Translations under genes and position numbers: made by a program
Shown here: positions 43,464 through 52,808 of the stretch, piece by piece
How positions within the stretch are numbered: position 1 is the stretch's first letter
How the letters are laid out: every line of letters begins with the position of its first letter
Assembly (NCBI GenBank): GCA_964457455.1
Contig: CAYWJN010000001.1
Coordinates: forward strand, 70,619-134,618
Direction of reading: 5' to 3'
From: JABMPU01 sp964457455
Lineage (GTDB): Bacteria > Cloacimonadota > Cloacimonadia > Cloacimonadales > TCS61
DNA: 64,000 nucleotides
Notes under the pieces: model-generated
Databases searched by the model: none
The model's input: only the letters and a program-made list of their open reading frames with translations
What the model was told of the DNA's origin: nothing

Positions 43464-43514
43464 GTCAGTATCAAGTTCCGTTTTCGTTCAATCTGTAGTA
43501 AAAAAAGATAAGTG

Positions 43515-43701
43515 ATGGATAATATGAAACTTATGAAACTATTGAAAAGGGCTTCAAAGAAAAAAGTTGAGGGCATGAAGCCCGTTAAGTTCAGAGAAGA
43601 CATAAAGCCATGTGAAGCATGGCAGTAGCAACAAATGGAAAACTAAAGCCAAGGGAAAATTTCATGGGTGTCGAAATTGTAGAAAAGTGAGGGAAGTTTG
43701 A
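43515..43701 (+). pseudogene. Frameshifted small zinc-finger-like protein
   Basis: ATG at 43515 gives 37 codons with KPCEAWQ at the end. Another frame continues KHGSSNKWKTKAKGKFHGCR then NCRKVREV to 43701. Joined, the Cys residues make a C...CxxC set, so an indel near 43610 probably split one gene. First candidate gene after the pseudoknotted RNA. Confidence 0.4.
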
Positions 43702-43729
43702 ATCATAAATCTTCGCAAAAAGCCGACTT

Positions 43730-44092
43730 ATGCCCGGGAGTTATGTCAGATTTTTGGAAGATTGTGAAATAATTGAAAGGAATAAGAGGATTAATTCCAA
43801 GATAAAAAGGGCAGTTAAGATATCAGAATATGCCCACGCTATTCTAGGTAGGAGAGATGTAATAGAATTGTCATGGGTGCTGGCAAACCTCACCAAGAGG
43901 ATAAGTGATACTGAATTTAGATTGATATATCATGATTTTAAACAGCAGTTTAAATATTTTTGGTACCCCGGATTAATGGAACATCTGCTAAAAGAATGTG
44001 AAACAGCATATCGCATTGACGATCTAATAGATGAAATCAATAAAATACTGACAGAAAACGGGCAAGACAGTTATAAAGAAAAGGAAAAATAG
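43730..44092 (+). CDS. Hypothetical helical protein, 120 aa
   Basis: Helical, with SWVLANLTKRISDTEFRLIY. No ribosome site at the ATG; the upstream sequence has a TTG start with GAGGGAAG in another frame, so the N-terminus may be shifted. Function unknown. Confidence 0.5.
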   Translation: MPGSYVRFLEDCEIIERNKRINSKIKRAVKISEYAHAILGRRDVIELSWVLANLTKRISDTEFRLIYHDFKQQFKYFWYPGLMEHLLKECETAYRIDDLIDEINKILTENGQDSYKEKEK

Positions 44093-44100
44093 GAGGAATA

Positions 44101-44259
44101 ATGGAAATTATATCTACGGTGGTTGTGTTGATTGCAATTTTTGTGCTATATAAATTTTTTAGAGGTATGGGAATCTATCGGAGGAGGACACGCCAGCTAT
44201 TTGAAAAAAAAAGGAGGAAAGTCTGTGACAGTACATCTAATCAAGAAGATAGCCCCTAA
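44101..44259 (+). CDS. Small membrane protein, 52 aa
   Basis: Strong GGAGGAAT site. N-terminal transmembrane helix (IISTVVVLIAIFVLYKFF) and a very basic tail (YRRRTRQLFEKKRRKV). Overlaps the next small ORF. Confidence 0.55.
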   Translation: MEIISTVVVLIAIFVLYKFFRGMGIYRRRTRQLFEKKRRKVCDSTSNQEDSP

Positions 44260-44335
44260 TTTTAAAAGGGGAAAAGATATTTGTGCCGACAAAATAGTAA
44301 ATTCAACAAAAAAAAATAACAAAGGTGAGAATTAA
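44225..44335 (+). CDS. Small basic protein, 36 aa (GTG start)
   Basis: AAAGGAGGAAAG before GTG, embedded in the end of the previous gene in another frame. Basic sequence KKIAPNFKRGKDICADKIV. Unknown. Confidence 0.4.
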   Translation: MTVHLIKKIAPNFKRGKDICADKIVNSTKKNNKGEN

Positions 44336-44337
44336 TC

Positions 44338-45120
44338 ATGAAAAAATCTGATAAATTAACAATAAATGAAATATTGACCGGTATCTCGTATGGTAGGTAT
44401 GGTAGACAAAAAAAAAGGAATGGTCATACGTTGCATTCGGTTGGATATGGAAACAGTAGGGGAATATTAACTTATATAAAAAAACAAAAAGATCCTGTTG
44501 CTTTCGCGTATAATCCTGGTAACGGGATAGTAATATTTACCAGGCATGGTGGGGGAACTTTAGCATATGGGGGAATCTACCGGGGATTCCCCATACTAAC
44601 TCCAGGGAACGGAAACTTCATTTGGAATAATATCAGAGAGGTTGATAAAGCAATTGATTTGATCAAAGAGGATATCTGGACTAAATCATATTACGACAGG
44701 AGCATAAATTATGCTGATTCTTTTATGAGAGACGGATGGACAAAAGAATACGAAGGGTATCTGTTGCTACTTCCCCATAGAGATAACGTCCTATTAATGC
44801 CACACAGTCAATTAAAATCTAAACAACCAGACAACATTGAAAATCACGAAATATCTATAGTAAGAACAAAAAGCAATAGATTGAAAATATTTGTGGAGAG
44901 GGTGTGCCGTCCTGTAAATAAAATCACAAGTGCTTTATCAAAAGTCAATGCCAATGACATTAATGAAGATCATTTTTTATCTACATTTCCGGCTATAGTA
45001 ATTGGGTGGGGAAAGTATCTTTTAATAAAAACTGTTCCAAGAATGGACAAGAATCTTATTGATGAATTGGCGGCAGAGTCCGTGAGAAAGAAATTTATGA
45101 AGGCGACAAAACTGAGGTAA
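44338..45120 (+). CDS. Hypothetical protein, 260 aa
   Basis: Starts 3 nt after the previous stop. N-terminal GISYGRYGRQKKRNGHTLHS, Gly-rich TRHGGGTLAYGGIYRG, and an all-beta/helical remainder. No family recognised. Confidence 0.55.
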   Translation: MKKSDKLTINEILTGISYGRYGRQKKRNGHTLHSVGYGNSRGILTYIKKQKDPVAFAYNPGNGIVIFTRHGGGTLAYGGIYRGFPILTPGNGNFIWNNIREVDKAIDLIKEDIWTKSYYDRSINYADSFMRDGWTKEYEGYLLLLPHRDNVLLMPHSQLKSKQPDNIENHEISIVRTKSNRLKIFVERVCRPVNKITSALSKVNANDINEDHFLSTFPAIVIGWGKYLLIKTVPRMDKNLIDELAAESVRKKFMKATKLR

Positions 45121-45123
45121 AAA

Positions 45124-45531
45124 ATGGGATATTATAGCACGATTAACCTATCTCGTCTTGCAATCAAGAAAGACAAAGTAGAAGATCTGAGGGGATTATT
45201 TGCAAAAATTAAAATCAAAGAAGCTACAGGAAGCCTGCCAGACTGGGAAGCAGAATTAAATTGGATGTCTGTAAACGAAGACGGGGATATCAGTTGTGAA
45301 GAATGCTATTGTAAATGGTATGAGACGGATTTATGGACAGTTCTATTGTTGCCATATGTAGAGGATGAATCAACCATAGACTTTGTTGGAGAGAGTGGAG
45401 ACAGATGGGGTTATTTATATGAGAATGGGAAAATATATCATATAGAATATGTAATGTGTGCGGAAAGGGTGCATTATGCCCCCGGAGAAACAAAATTATC
45501 AGAAAAATTTATAAAGGAGTATAGTAAATGA
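45124..45531 (+). CDS. Conserved hypothetical protein, 135 aa
   Basis: Begins MGYYSTINLSRLAI, a start seen in small phage and bacterial proteins of unknown role; Trp-rich middle (WEAELNWMSVNEDG). Overlaps the AAA ATPase start by 4 nt, forming an operon with it. Confidence 0.55.
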   Translation: MGYYSTINLSRLAIKKDKVEDLRGLFAKIKIKEATGSLPDWEAELNWMSVNEDGDISCEECYCKWYETDLWTVLLLPYVEDESTIDFVGESGDRWGYLYENGKIYHIEYVMCAERVHYAPGETKLSEKFIKEYSK

Positions 45532-46529
45532 GGCCAAGACAATTAAAGGAAGCATTGAAGTTTGCAATTCAGTATAAATTGCCGATGCTGATCAAAGGTG
45601 GCCCGGGCGTAGGGAAAAGTGAGATATGTGCGCAGGCTGCTGAAGAGATGGGGGCAAAGCTGATAATATCACATCCAGTGGTGAGCGATCCCACTGATTT
45701 CAAGGGATTGCCTTATCCGGTAAAAGGGAAAGAAGAGGCAAAGTTTCTACCCTTTGGAGACTTACTTCAACTGATAAAGGCCGACAAACCAACCGTGTAT
45801 TTTTTAGACGATTTGGGACAGGCCCCAATGAGCGTTCAGGCATCGTGCATGCAGCTTTTGTTGGCTAGAAGAGTCAATGGGCACATAGTGTCCGACTATG
45901 TAGTTTTTCTCGCTGCGACAAACCGCCGGCAGGACCGCGCGGGGGTTCAAGGAATCCTGGAGCCTGTAAAGTCAAGATTCGCATCCATCGTGGAACTGGA
46001 AGTGAATACAGATGACTGGGTAGACTGGGCGATAAAAAATGATATGCCCGCGGAATTAATTGCATTTATTAGATTCAGACCGGAATTGCTTAACAAATTT
46101 GATCCCACGGGGGATATCAAAAATACACCCAATCCAAGAACCGTTGCCTATGTGGGCACAATGATTAATAGGGGTATGCCCAGCGAAAGCGAGTATGAAT
46201 TAATAGCCGGGGCGGTGGGAGAGGGATTCTCGGCAGAATTTACAGGGTTTCAGCAGACATGGAGAGATCTCCCAGATATTGACAAACTCATTAAAGATCC
46301 AGATAATGCCGATGTTCCGGAAGAACCATCAAGTCTTTATGCTATATGTGGAGCAATAGCATCCAGGGCCACTGTCAAAAAATATTCTAATATTATGAGA
46401 TATACGGAGAGACTACCGGCCGAATTTCAGGTGTTATTGATCAAAGACTCGGTTCAGAGAAAGAAATCTTTAACAAACACCGAGGCCTTCACGAAGTGGG
46501 CGCGAAGGCACTCAGATATAATATTATAA
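45528..46529 (+). CDS. MoxR-type AAA+ ATPase, 333 aa
   Basis: Walker A GGPGVGKS (~24-31), Walker B VYFLDDLGQ (~90-98), sensor 1 AATNR (~129-133), and VKSRFASIVEL as the Arg-finger region. The order ATPase, DUF3150 protein, VWA/DUF2201 protein is the MoxR-VWA partnership, in which the ATPase and VWA protein remodel or insert metals into a target. The target here is unknown. Confidence 0.87.
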   Translation: MRPRQLKEALKFAIQYKLPMLIKGGPGVGKSEICAQAAEEMGAKLIISHPVVSDPTDFKGLPYPVKGKEEAKFLPFGDLLQLIKADKPTVYFLDDLGQAPMSVQASCMQLLLARRVNGHIVSDYVVFLAATNRRQDRAGVQGILEPVKSRFASIVELEVNTDDWVDWAIKNDMPAELIAFIRFRPELLNKFDPTGDIKNTPNPRTVAYVGTMINRGMPSESEYELIAGAVGEGFSAEFTGFQQTWRDLPDIDKLIKDPDNADVPEEPSSLYAICGAIASRATVKKYSNIMRYTERLPAEFQVLLIKDSVQRKKSLTNTEAFTKWARRHSDIIL

Positions 46530-46540
46530 AAGGAGAGACA

Positions 46541-47386
46541 ATGACAGAATTAACAGAAAGAGCTATGTTAGTTAACTTGAGTATTTCAGCATGGACTGGC
46601 AGAAAATATGACAGGAACGTTAGCAATGTGGCGGAAAAACAATTTGACGCTCACGAGGCGGGAAGATATAATAAATTATTGATAGGAAAAACTAATTTAA
46701 AAAAAATTCAGACTATTGTTTCAGAGGCCAGAAATTATCATTATTTTAACACTCTCCCATGGTCAGATGATGGTCCGAGAATATTAACTGCCGCCAACTA
46801 TTTCGAATATATGGAAAAAATGAAGCACTTTAAAGATGAATATGAAATGAGGGTGGGAAATTTTATTGAGATGTATCCTCAATTAAAAGAGGATGCAAAG
46901 TCTCGATTGAATAAAATGTATTCTGAAGGAGATTATCCTGGTATTGAAGCCTTGAAATCGAAGTATCGTTTCAGCACTCAGTTTATACCTATTCCACGGG
47001 CGAAGGATTTTAGAGTGATACTGCAGGACGAAGAGGTTAACATAATTAAGGAACAAATTGAGGAAGAAGTTAAGGAGTCTGTGAATAATGCGGTGCGAGA
47101 CCTCTGGAAAAGATTGTTCAAGGTCGTGGAACATCTCCTGGAAAGGCTGGATAAATCTGAAAACAAATTCAAAGACAGTCTAATCAATAACATAAAAGAA
47201 GTATGTAAGGTGTTGCCAAAACTTAATATAACCAACGATCCGCGATTAGAAGAAGCGGTCAATGAGATAAAAGAAAAATTAACCACACATACACCTCAGA
47301 CATTAAGGGAGGATATGGGGGTGCGGAACAAAACAGTCAAAGATGCACAGAACATATTGAATAAAATGCGACAATATGCAATATGA
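46541..47386 (+). CDS. DUF3150-family protein, 281 aa
   Basis: AAAGGAGAG before ATG. LSISAWTGRKYDRNVSNVAE, NKLLIGK, NTLPWSDDGPRILTAANYFE and FIPIPRAKDFRVIL match DUF3150. Coiled coil in the C-terminal half. In phages it lies between a MoxR ATPase and a DUF2201 protein, as here. Confidence 0.75.
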   Translation: MTELTERAMLVNLSISAWTGRKYDRNVSNVAEKQFDAHEAGRYNKLLIGKTNLKKIQTIVSEARNYHYFNTLPWSDDGPRILTAANYFEYMEKMKHFKDEYEMRVGNFIEMYPQLKEDAKSRLNKMYSEGDYPGIEALKSKYRFSTQFIPIPRAKDFRVILQDEEVNIIKEQIEEEVKESVNNAVRDLWKRLFKVVEHLLERLDKSENKFKDSLINNIKEVCKVLPKLNITNDPRLEEAVNEIKEKLTTHTPQTLREDMGVRNKTVKDAQNILNKMRQYAI

Positions 47387-47447
47387 TTGTGGAAATGAAG
47401 TTAAATTTCCTATATCGCATCCGATGATAACTTTAAATGGAGGAAAC

Positions 47448-47936
47448 ATGGGACAATATTATAGCATTGTAAACATTGATAAGAAGGAATTTATTTGTCC
47501 CCATAAATTTGGGGATGGAATTAAATTAAAAGAATTTGGATGTTCAGGATGTGGGGCAATGACAGGTTTGGCAATCTTGTTAGCAGATGGGAACGGTAGA
47601 GGTGGAGGAAGTGTGTGCTCAGACAATCCAATTATTGGGTAGTGGTCAGGATGTCGCATAGTAATAACGGGAGACTATGCGGACGAAGGAAAGTTTTTAG
47701 AGAGAGTGGACATTGTTAAGCATAAGATGATAGGGCATACTGATAAAACACCCAATTTGTATGATTTTATTTATTCGGATGATGAATATAAAGATGTGTC
47801 AGATAATGTTTTTGAAGCAATGTTGGATGATGATTATATTTATGAAGGAGCAAAAAATAATTTACAAAGATATAATAGTCATACCAAGAAAATAATTGAA
47901 AGAATTATAAAAAAACGAGAGAAAAAAGATGGATGA
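47448..47936 (+). pseudogene. Conserved phage gene with in-frame TAG
   Basis: GGAGGAAAC before ATG. MGQYYSIVNIDKKEFICPHK and FGDGIKLKEFG start a known small-protein family that normally continues into a WxGDRIVIxGDY segment. Here NPIIG is followed by TAG (47640-47642), then WSGCRIVITGDYADEGKFLE in the same frame to TGA at 47936. Either a nonsense mutation or stop readthrough; the 3-prime part could restart at an internal ATG (47706). Confidence 0.65.
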
Positions 47937-49059
47937 AATAAAAAAAAAAATGGTTAAGGCAAGGGCGGGGTTGATATTATCCAGCCCTTTTTTTGCATCA
48001 ATTGCTTTACACCTAAAACTCAAAGAAGATAACACACCATATAATCTATATGGGACAGCTTATACTGATTCAGTGGTTTTAGGTTATAACAGTGGATATA
48101 TCCGCGGACTAAAACAAGCACAGGTTGTAGGACTTATATGCCATGAAGTTCTTCATATATCTATGATGCACCCCTTTAGAAGACAGAGTAGAGAAATCGA
48201 GAAGTGGAATGTTGCCTGTGATTATGCTATTAATTCAATTGTAACAAAATCAGGTTTTGATCTGCCACCTGGGGGTTGTATTGATGAAAAATATAAAGGA
48301 ATGAGTGCTGAGGAAATATATAGGATATTGCCTAATCCCCCCCAAAAAGACGGTAATATTTTGTTTGGAAACATTAAAGACTATGTCTCCAGCAAGTCAG
48401 AAGACTGCAAGGATTATTCTCGTTCTATATCTCAACAGGAGAAAGAATGGAAGATAACTGTAGTGCGAGCAGTAATAGCGGCTAAGAATTGCGGCAGAAT
48501 GCCGGCAGGATTGGAAAGGATAATTGGAGAGGTTCTGGAACCAAAGTTGCCTTGGCGTGAAATATTGTCACGGTTCGTGACTGAAAATTCTCGCAACGAT
48601 TATACATGGAAACAACCAAACGCTAGATATCTATATGCTGGGTTATATCTGCCGGGGCTAAATATACCAACATTGGGAACAATATGCGTAATAATCGACA
48701 CGAGTGGTTCAATATCCCAGCATGAGTTGGATTTGTTTGCATCAGAGTTACACGCTATGTTGACTAATTATCCCGGCACCGAGGTGATAGCAATATACGT
48801 TGATGCTAGAGTTGCTAATGTTGAGACTATCAGTTTGGAAGATTTTCACTTCTCAGCCAAGGGTGGCGGAGGGACAGACTTTAAACCGGGATTTGAATAT
48901 ATTAGGGAGGAGGGTATAATACCTACTTGTGTGTTCTATTTCACAGACGGTCTATGTAATTCATATCCCGATCCGCCCGACTATCCTACTATGTGGGTGC
49001 AATCCGGCGGAGCAACGTTAGATCCTCCGTTCGGAGAGATTATCTCAATAGAAGATTAA
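47929..49059 (+). CDS. DUF2201/VWA metallopeptidase-like protein, 376 aa
   Basis: N-terminal DUF2201 part with HEVLH (~73-77), a zincin-like motif, and a C-terminal VWA-type domain with the MIDAS DTSGSIS (~257-263) and a later GGTDF and FTDG. Typical partner of MoxR ATPases. Overlaps the previous gene by 8 nt and completes the trio. Confidence 0.85.
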   Translation: MDEIKKKMVKARAGLILSSPFFASIALHLKLKEDNTPYNLYGTAYTDSVVLGYNSGYIRGLKQAQVVGLICHEVLHISMMHPFRRQSREIEKWNVACDYAINSIVTKSGFDLPPGGCIDEKYKGMSAEEIYRILPNPPQKDGNILFGNIKDYVSSKSEDCKDYSRSISQQEKEWKITVVRAVIAAKNCGRMPAGLERIIGEVLEPKLPWREILSRFVTENSRNDYTWKQPNARYLYAGLYLPGLNIPTLGTICVIIDTSGSISQHELDLFASELHAMLTNYPGTEVIAIYVDARVANVETISLEDFHFSAKGGGGTDFKPGFEYIREEGIIPTCVFYFTDGLCNSYPDPPDYPTMWVQSGGATLDPPFGEIISIED

Positions 49060-49088
49060 TATGTATGTTTTAAAATGAAGGAGAAAAA

Positions 49089-49712
49089 ATGCAGAAAGAA
49101 TATATTTTAACAATAAGACCGATAGATTCAATACATGATAAATTCTCAAATTTGATAGATAGTATTGCAAATGATGTTCTCGAATGCCTAAAAAGGATGG
49201 CCAGTAAGACGAGTGAAGATGGATACCATATTGATGATGGGCTGTTATATGGAGATGGGGCAGATAGCGGGGTGTATGATACCATCTATAATGATCATGT
49301 ATTGATTGATGATCAAGGAGATGGATTTCGGGTAGAATTTGATGAGTTGGATATTCGCGGTATGTTGCATCTTATTCAAGAATTATCAGCACCGGGGATA
49401 TGTGACCGGGTTATTGAAGATATAATTGATGACAGAAACTATGTATTTACTTGTCCAGGCTGTGGTAATCGTTCCCCTATTGAAGAGATAATAGATATGG
49501 CTGTTGTTAGAGAAGTCAAAAATATCAATGATGGTGAATTTCCTGACTATGTTCCCGGAAAAGACGTGTATGAGGACGGCGACCATAAAATGTTTGTATG
49601 CGGTTGTTGCGGCTGGCAAATATATAGCAGCGAGAGTGATTTGCTGGACGATCTGAAGGAGAAAGAGAGAAATACAGGCAAAAAAATATTATTTATTAAA
49701 AAGGAGAAGTGA
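49089..49712 (+). CDS. Zinc-ribbon protein, 207 aa
   Basis: AAGGAGAAAA upstream. Acidic N-terminal domain, then CPGCGN (~118) and CGCCGW (~168) Cys pairs that would bind zinc. Function unknown. Its TGA overlaps the next ATG. Confidence 0.6.
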   Translation: MQKEYILTIRPIDSIHDKFSNLIDSIANDVLECLKRMASKTSEDGYHIDDGLLYGDGADSGVYDTIYNDHVLIDDQGDGFRVEFDELDIRGMLHLIQELSAPGICDRVIEDIIDDRNYVFTCPGCGNRSPIEEIIDMAVVREVKNINDGEFPDYVPGKDVYEDGDHKMFVCGCCGWQIYSSESDLLDDLKEKERNTGKKILFIKKEK

Positions 49713-49861
49713 TGAAAGCTAAATGGACAAAAACAATAACGGTAGCGGATACTAGTAATAAACACCGCGTGCCAATTATTATGAATGTATTTAGATGTAG
49801 TAATGGTAAAATCCCTGCCATCGATAAGATTACTCTTTATCAAGGGGCAAAAAATGAATGA
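49712..49861 (+). CDS. Small hypothetical protein, 49 aa
   Basis: ATG in TGATG overlap, AAAGGAGAAG upstream. Beta-rich (WTKTITVADTSNKHRVPIIM). Overlaps the next gene. Confidence 0.5.
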   Translation: MKAKWTKTITVADTSNKHRVPIIMNVFRCSNGKIPAIDKITLYQGAKNE

Positions 49862-50039
49862 GTATAATGATATATGTCCAGATTGTGGGAGTGGAAATTA
49901 TGAAATATCAGAGGACGACCAAACTTATTATGCTATTTGTCTGGACTGCGGAAGACGGTGTGTTCATGAGGTAGAAAAGTTGGACACTAGACAGTTGAAT
50001 GAAATACGAAAAAGCCGTAATCTTCCAGATCTAGTATAA
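49854..50039 (+). CDS. Small zinc-ribbon protein, 61 aa
   Basis: ATG at 49854 with AAGGGGC upstream. CPDCGSGNYEI and CLDCGRRC form a treble-clef/TFIIS-like ribbon. May bind nucleic acid or protein. Confidence 0.6.
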   Translation: MNEYNDICPDCGSGNYEISEDDQTYYAICLDCGRRCVHEVEKLDTRQLNEIRKSRNLPDLV

Positions 50040-50055
50040 TAGCAAGGGAGAAAGG

Positions 50056-50547
50056 ATGGCGCACAATCTACATTTAATAACAATCAGGGCGGATACGCCT
50101 CACGAGGCATGTTCCTCTGTTGAAGATAATATATCAGAGTGGGGAACAGACAACAACTGGAGGGTCATCTGCGGTTGTGTTAGTGAAAATAATGAAATTT
50201 ACCTGCATAACGAAGGAGGCGGGTCTTGGCTGCAACCGGGTACCACTATTTCCGACATCACCACCATGGTGAAGAATTGGGCCAATAATAAATATAAGTG
50301 TGGCGACATAGATATAATTAAACTGAAATTTAAGATAAGCGAGGACAGTTTAACACGTCGAGAATGGTTAATGTTAAAAAAATATATAGATTACAAGTAT
50401 GAACAATTTTCTTTTAATGAGAAGGAATTCGAGTTATGGGGCGACACCTACCGCGACTATCAATATAATGAAGTGGGATTAACGAATATGCTGGATTATG
50501 AAGACGGAAAATACAAATATGTAGTCTTCATTGACATGCACAATTAG
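50056..50547 (+). CDS. Hypothetical protein, 163 aa
   Basis: GGGAGAAAGG upstream. Contains HLITIRADTPHEACSSVED and WGTDNNWRVICGCVSE. No family recognised. Confidence 0.55.
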   Translation: MAHNLHLITIRADTPHEACSSVEDNISEWGTDNNWRVICGCVSENNEIYLHNEGGGSWLQPGTTISDITTMVKNWANNKYKCGDIDIIKLKFKISEDSLTRREWLMLKKYIDYKYEQFSFNEKEFELWGDTYRDYQYNEVGLTNMLDYEDGKYKYVVFIDMHN

Positions 50548-50556
50548 AGGGATGTT

Positions 50557-51426
50557 ATGAGGTGTTTTTTAGACACAGAATTTATTGAAATTGGCGACGA
50601 ACTGCAGTTGATTTCAATAGGTATTAAAAGTGAAGATGGTAGGACTTTTTATGCTGTCTCATCTGAATATGAATATGAAAAAGCAGATAAGTGGGTAAGG
50701 AAATTTGTCATCACACCCATTTATGAAGGACTTGTCCCGTTTGAACTACGTGGGGTTTATTCCATTTCAAGATTTCACGAACATTACGGGAAATCCATAA
50801 ATCAAATCAGAATCGATATCCTTGATTTTACCGGTTATCCTGACTATTCCTTGGGAAAACCGGAATTCTGGGGATATATGTGTGCTTATGACTGGATTTT
50901 GGTATGTCGTTTATTTGGCAACATCAGACAACTTCCTGCTGGATTTCCCAGGTATTGCCGGGAACTGGCAAGCATTATCGATGACAACAATATTGACATT
51001 CCTAAGAATAAGAACAAGCATAATGCTCTGTGGGATGCTGAATGGGCAGAAAAGACTTTCCAACATATCAAAAACCAAAATCGCTTTGTGGAGAGAAATA
51101 ACCAGAGAATTCTGGTTTTATGGGGAAAAAGGTATGTGATGGAGGAGATTGAAAATAGTTGCTGGGAAGTAACTGTCAAAACTGAAAAGATAGTTCTCAA
51201 TGAGAATGGACAACTAATGTGTCCCGAATGTCAAGAACCAATAGAAAAATTTGGACAGACACAATATAATTATATCCAGTATGAATGGCAAAATAAAAAA
51301 AATATTCAATCTCCGAAGAAAGCATCAGGATGTTATAAAAAGCTTTGTGTAGATGACTTAACCAAACCCACATGTCTGAAATGCGGAGGTGAACTACCAT
51401 GGGTTTATGGCGAAGTAGTTAGATAG
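50557..51426 (+). CDS. RNase AS-like DEDD exonuclease with C-terminal zinc ribbon, 289 aa
   Basis: FLDTEF (4-9), a YDWIL-type Exo II region, and HNALWDAEWA (~154-163) follow the 3-prime exoribonuclease family typified by RNase AS (poly-A specific). About 100 extra C-terminal residues carry CPECQEPI and CLKCGGELPW, an unusual zinc-ribbon addition. Probably trims RNA. Confidence 0.72.
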   Translation: MRCFLDTEFIEIGDELQLISIGIKSEDGRTFYAVSSEYEYEKADKWVRKFVITPIYEGLVPFELRGVYSISRFHEHYGKSINQIRIDILDFTGYPDYSLGKPEFWGYMCAYDWILVCRLFGNIRQLPAGFPRYCRELASIIDDNNIDIPKNKNKHNALWDAEWAEKTFQHIKNQNRFVERNNQRILVLWGKRYVMEEIENSCWEVTVKTEKIVLNENGQLMCPECQEPIEKFGQTQYNYIQYEWQNKKNIQSPKKASGCYKKLCVDDLTKPTCLKCGGELPWVYGEVVR

Positions 51427-51437
51427 AGGGAGGATTA

Positions 51438-51542
51438 ATGGCAGGAACTTTAGATTATTCAGAATATGAAATTGTGTGTCCCTGTTGTCTGGAGAAAATC
51501 AATGTTATGAAGGAAATTATCAGAGAGGATGATCTTAACTGA
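51438..51542 (+). CDS. Small zinc-knuckle peptide, 34 aa
   Basis: Strong GGGAGGATT site. CPCCLEK motif in an otherwise acidic peptide. Short, but the ribosome site supports it. Confidence 0.5.
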   Translation: MAGTLDYSEYEIVCPCCLEKINVMKEIIREDDLN

Positions 51543-51558
51543 AAAGGAGAAGTAAAAA

Positions 51559-51888
51559 ATGGACAAAATAAAAGTAAAAGTAGACGTCCAAGATTTGCTG
51601 AACTGGCTTTACGATAATCGGGACGGGAAGGCCGATCTTGCCAATGATGTGATTAGTAAGTTGGGAGGGGGCAAGGTGTTCTCAATATATGACATTAAGC
51701 CCGGATTTATCCCTTCTAATTTTATCCTTAATCCAGAGGAGATAGATGCAACAGACAGGGAAGAAGTGATAGATAACAGTTTCGAGTTCTTTCTGGACAA
51801 ACATTCTGATAAATACCAGATTGAATGGAATTTTCCGGATGGAAAAAAATCTCCGAGTCTGGCGAAAGGAGGAGGTAAAAATGGATAA
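51559..51888 (+). CDS. Hypothetical protein, 109 aa
   Basis: AAAGGAGAAG upstream. Acidic; N-terminal VKVDVQDLLNWLYDNRDGKA. Overlaps the next gene by 8 nt. Confidence 0.55.
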   Translation: MDKIKVKVDVQDLLNWLYDNRDGKADLANDVISKLGGGKVFSIYDIKPGFIPSNFILNPEEIDATDREEVIDNSFEFFLDKHSDKYQIEWNFPDGKKSPSLAKGGGKNG

Positions 51889-52609
51889 GATAGAAGAAAT
51901 TTACGAAGAGATGCATAATGCTGAGAAAAGAGAATTGACTACGGAAGAGACAAAAATAATAGTGGCAGCAATTAATGCAGATAAATCTGGTGAAGTTCCC
52001 AGGGAAGTGGATGAAATATGGGAGTATAGGGCGATTAATAAATATTTGGATGCTATGAATATTACTATGACACCTATGGCTATTATTTTGTTCATAGCCA
52101 TCTTTGAATCTATTGGGATGTGTGTGATGATGTTGGGGTATGTCAAGTGGGTGTGTTCCAAGATTGATTGTAGCGTTGTTGATGTTAAGACAATGTGCGA
52201 GGAAATAATGCCCCACGGGGTTATACCGCTAGAAGAACTAAACAAATATTATTATCGCATCAAGGACGAGATGGGTAAATTTCGTGATATGAAATTTGAA
52301 ATCGAGGGTGATCCGTTAATGGAGAGGAAGATAGTTAAGGAATTGTATAATCAGGGATATAAATATAGTGGAGAGGATGAAAGGGTGGTCAAAAAAGGGT
52401 GTGCAATTAAAAAACATAAGACAGATCGTTCATTCAGTGCTGAATGCTCTGGCAAAAAGTTTAATGGATACCACATTGTGACTTATAGAAGTGGAGACAT
52501 TACTAATGTTCCTTGTGGTAAATTGCATAGAAAACATTTCGATGCAATTGACCACCCGATAGTGACGTTTAAAGAACTCCAGAAAAGGAGGAGGAGGAAT
52601 AATGAGTAA
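51881..52609 (+). CDS. Hypothetical protein with membrane segment, 242 aa
   Basis: AAGGAGG before ATG 51881. One hydrophobic stretch (MTPMAIILFIAIFESIGMCV, ~62-81) divides an acidic N-terminal from a basic C-terminal part. Family unknown. Confidence 0.55.
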   Translation: MDKIEEIYEEMHNAEKRELTTEETKIIVAAINADKSGEVPREVDEIWEYRAINKYLDAMNITMTPMAIILFIAIFESIGMCVMMLGYVKWVCSKIDCSVVDVKTMCEEIMPHGVIPLEELNKYYYRIKDEMGKFRDMKFEIEGDPLMERKIVKELYNQGYKYSGEDERVVKKGCAIKKHKTDRSFSAECSGKKFNGYHIVTYRSGDITNVPCGKLHRKHFDAIDHPIVTFKELQKRRRRNNE

Positions 52610-52808
52610 AGATAAGCAGATTGAACTCAAGAATTCAGTTATACAAGCGATGCTAATGGTAATTAACAATACTGACGAGTTATCTTCCTTGGGTAACAGG
52701 CTAGGTAAAAACCCTAAAGATATAGATATTTTGCAAATATTGGTTGAGGAGGGGGTAACATTAAAAACAACCAAGGATGTCCAACAAGCATCCGACGGAG
52801 GGAAATAA
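52602..52808 (+). CDS. Hypothetical protein, 68 aa
   Basis: GGAGGAGGAAT upstream, inside the previous gene end. Helical. TAATG overlap with the next ORF. Confidence 0.5.
   Translation: MSKDKQIELKNSVIQAMLMVINNTDELSSLGNRLGKNPKDIDILQILVEEGVTLKTTKDVQQASDGGK

Noticed and set aside
47640..47642. Genome-wide TAG or TGA recoding
   Set aside because: TAG, TGA and TAA all end many intact genes with tight downstream starts, and no CUA or UCA tRNA is visible here.
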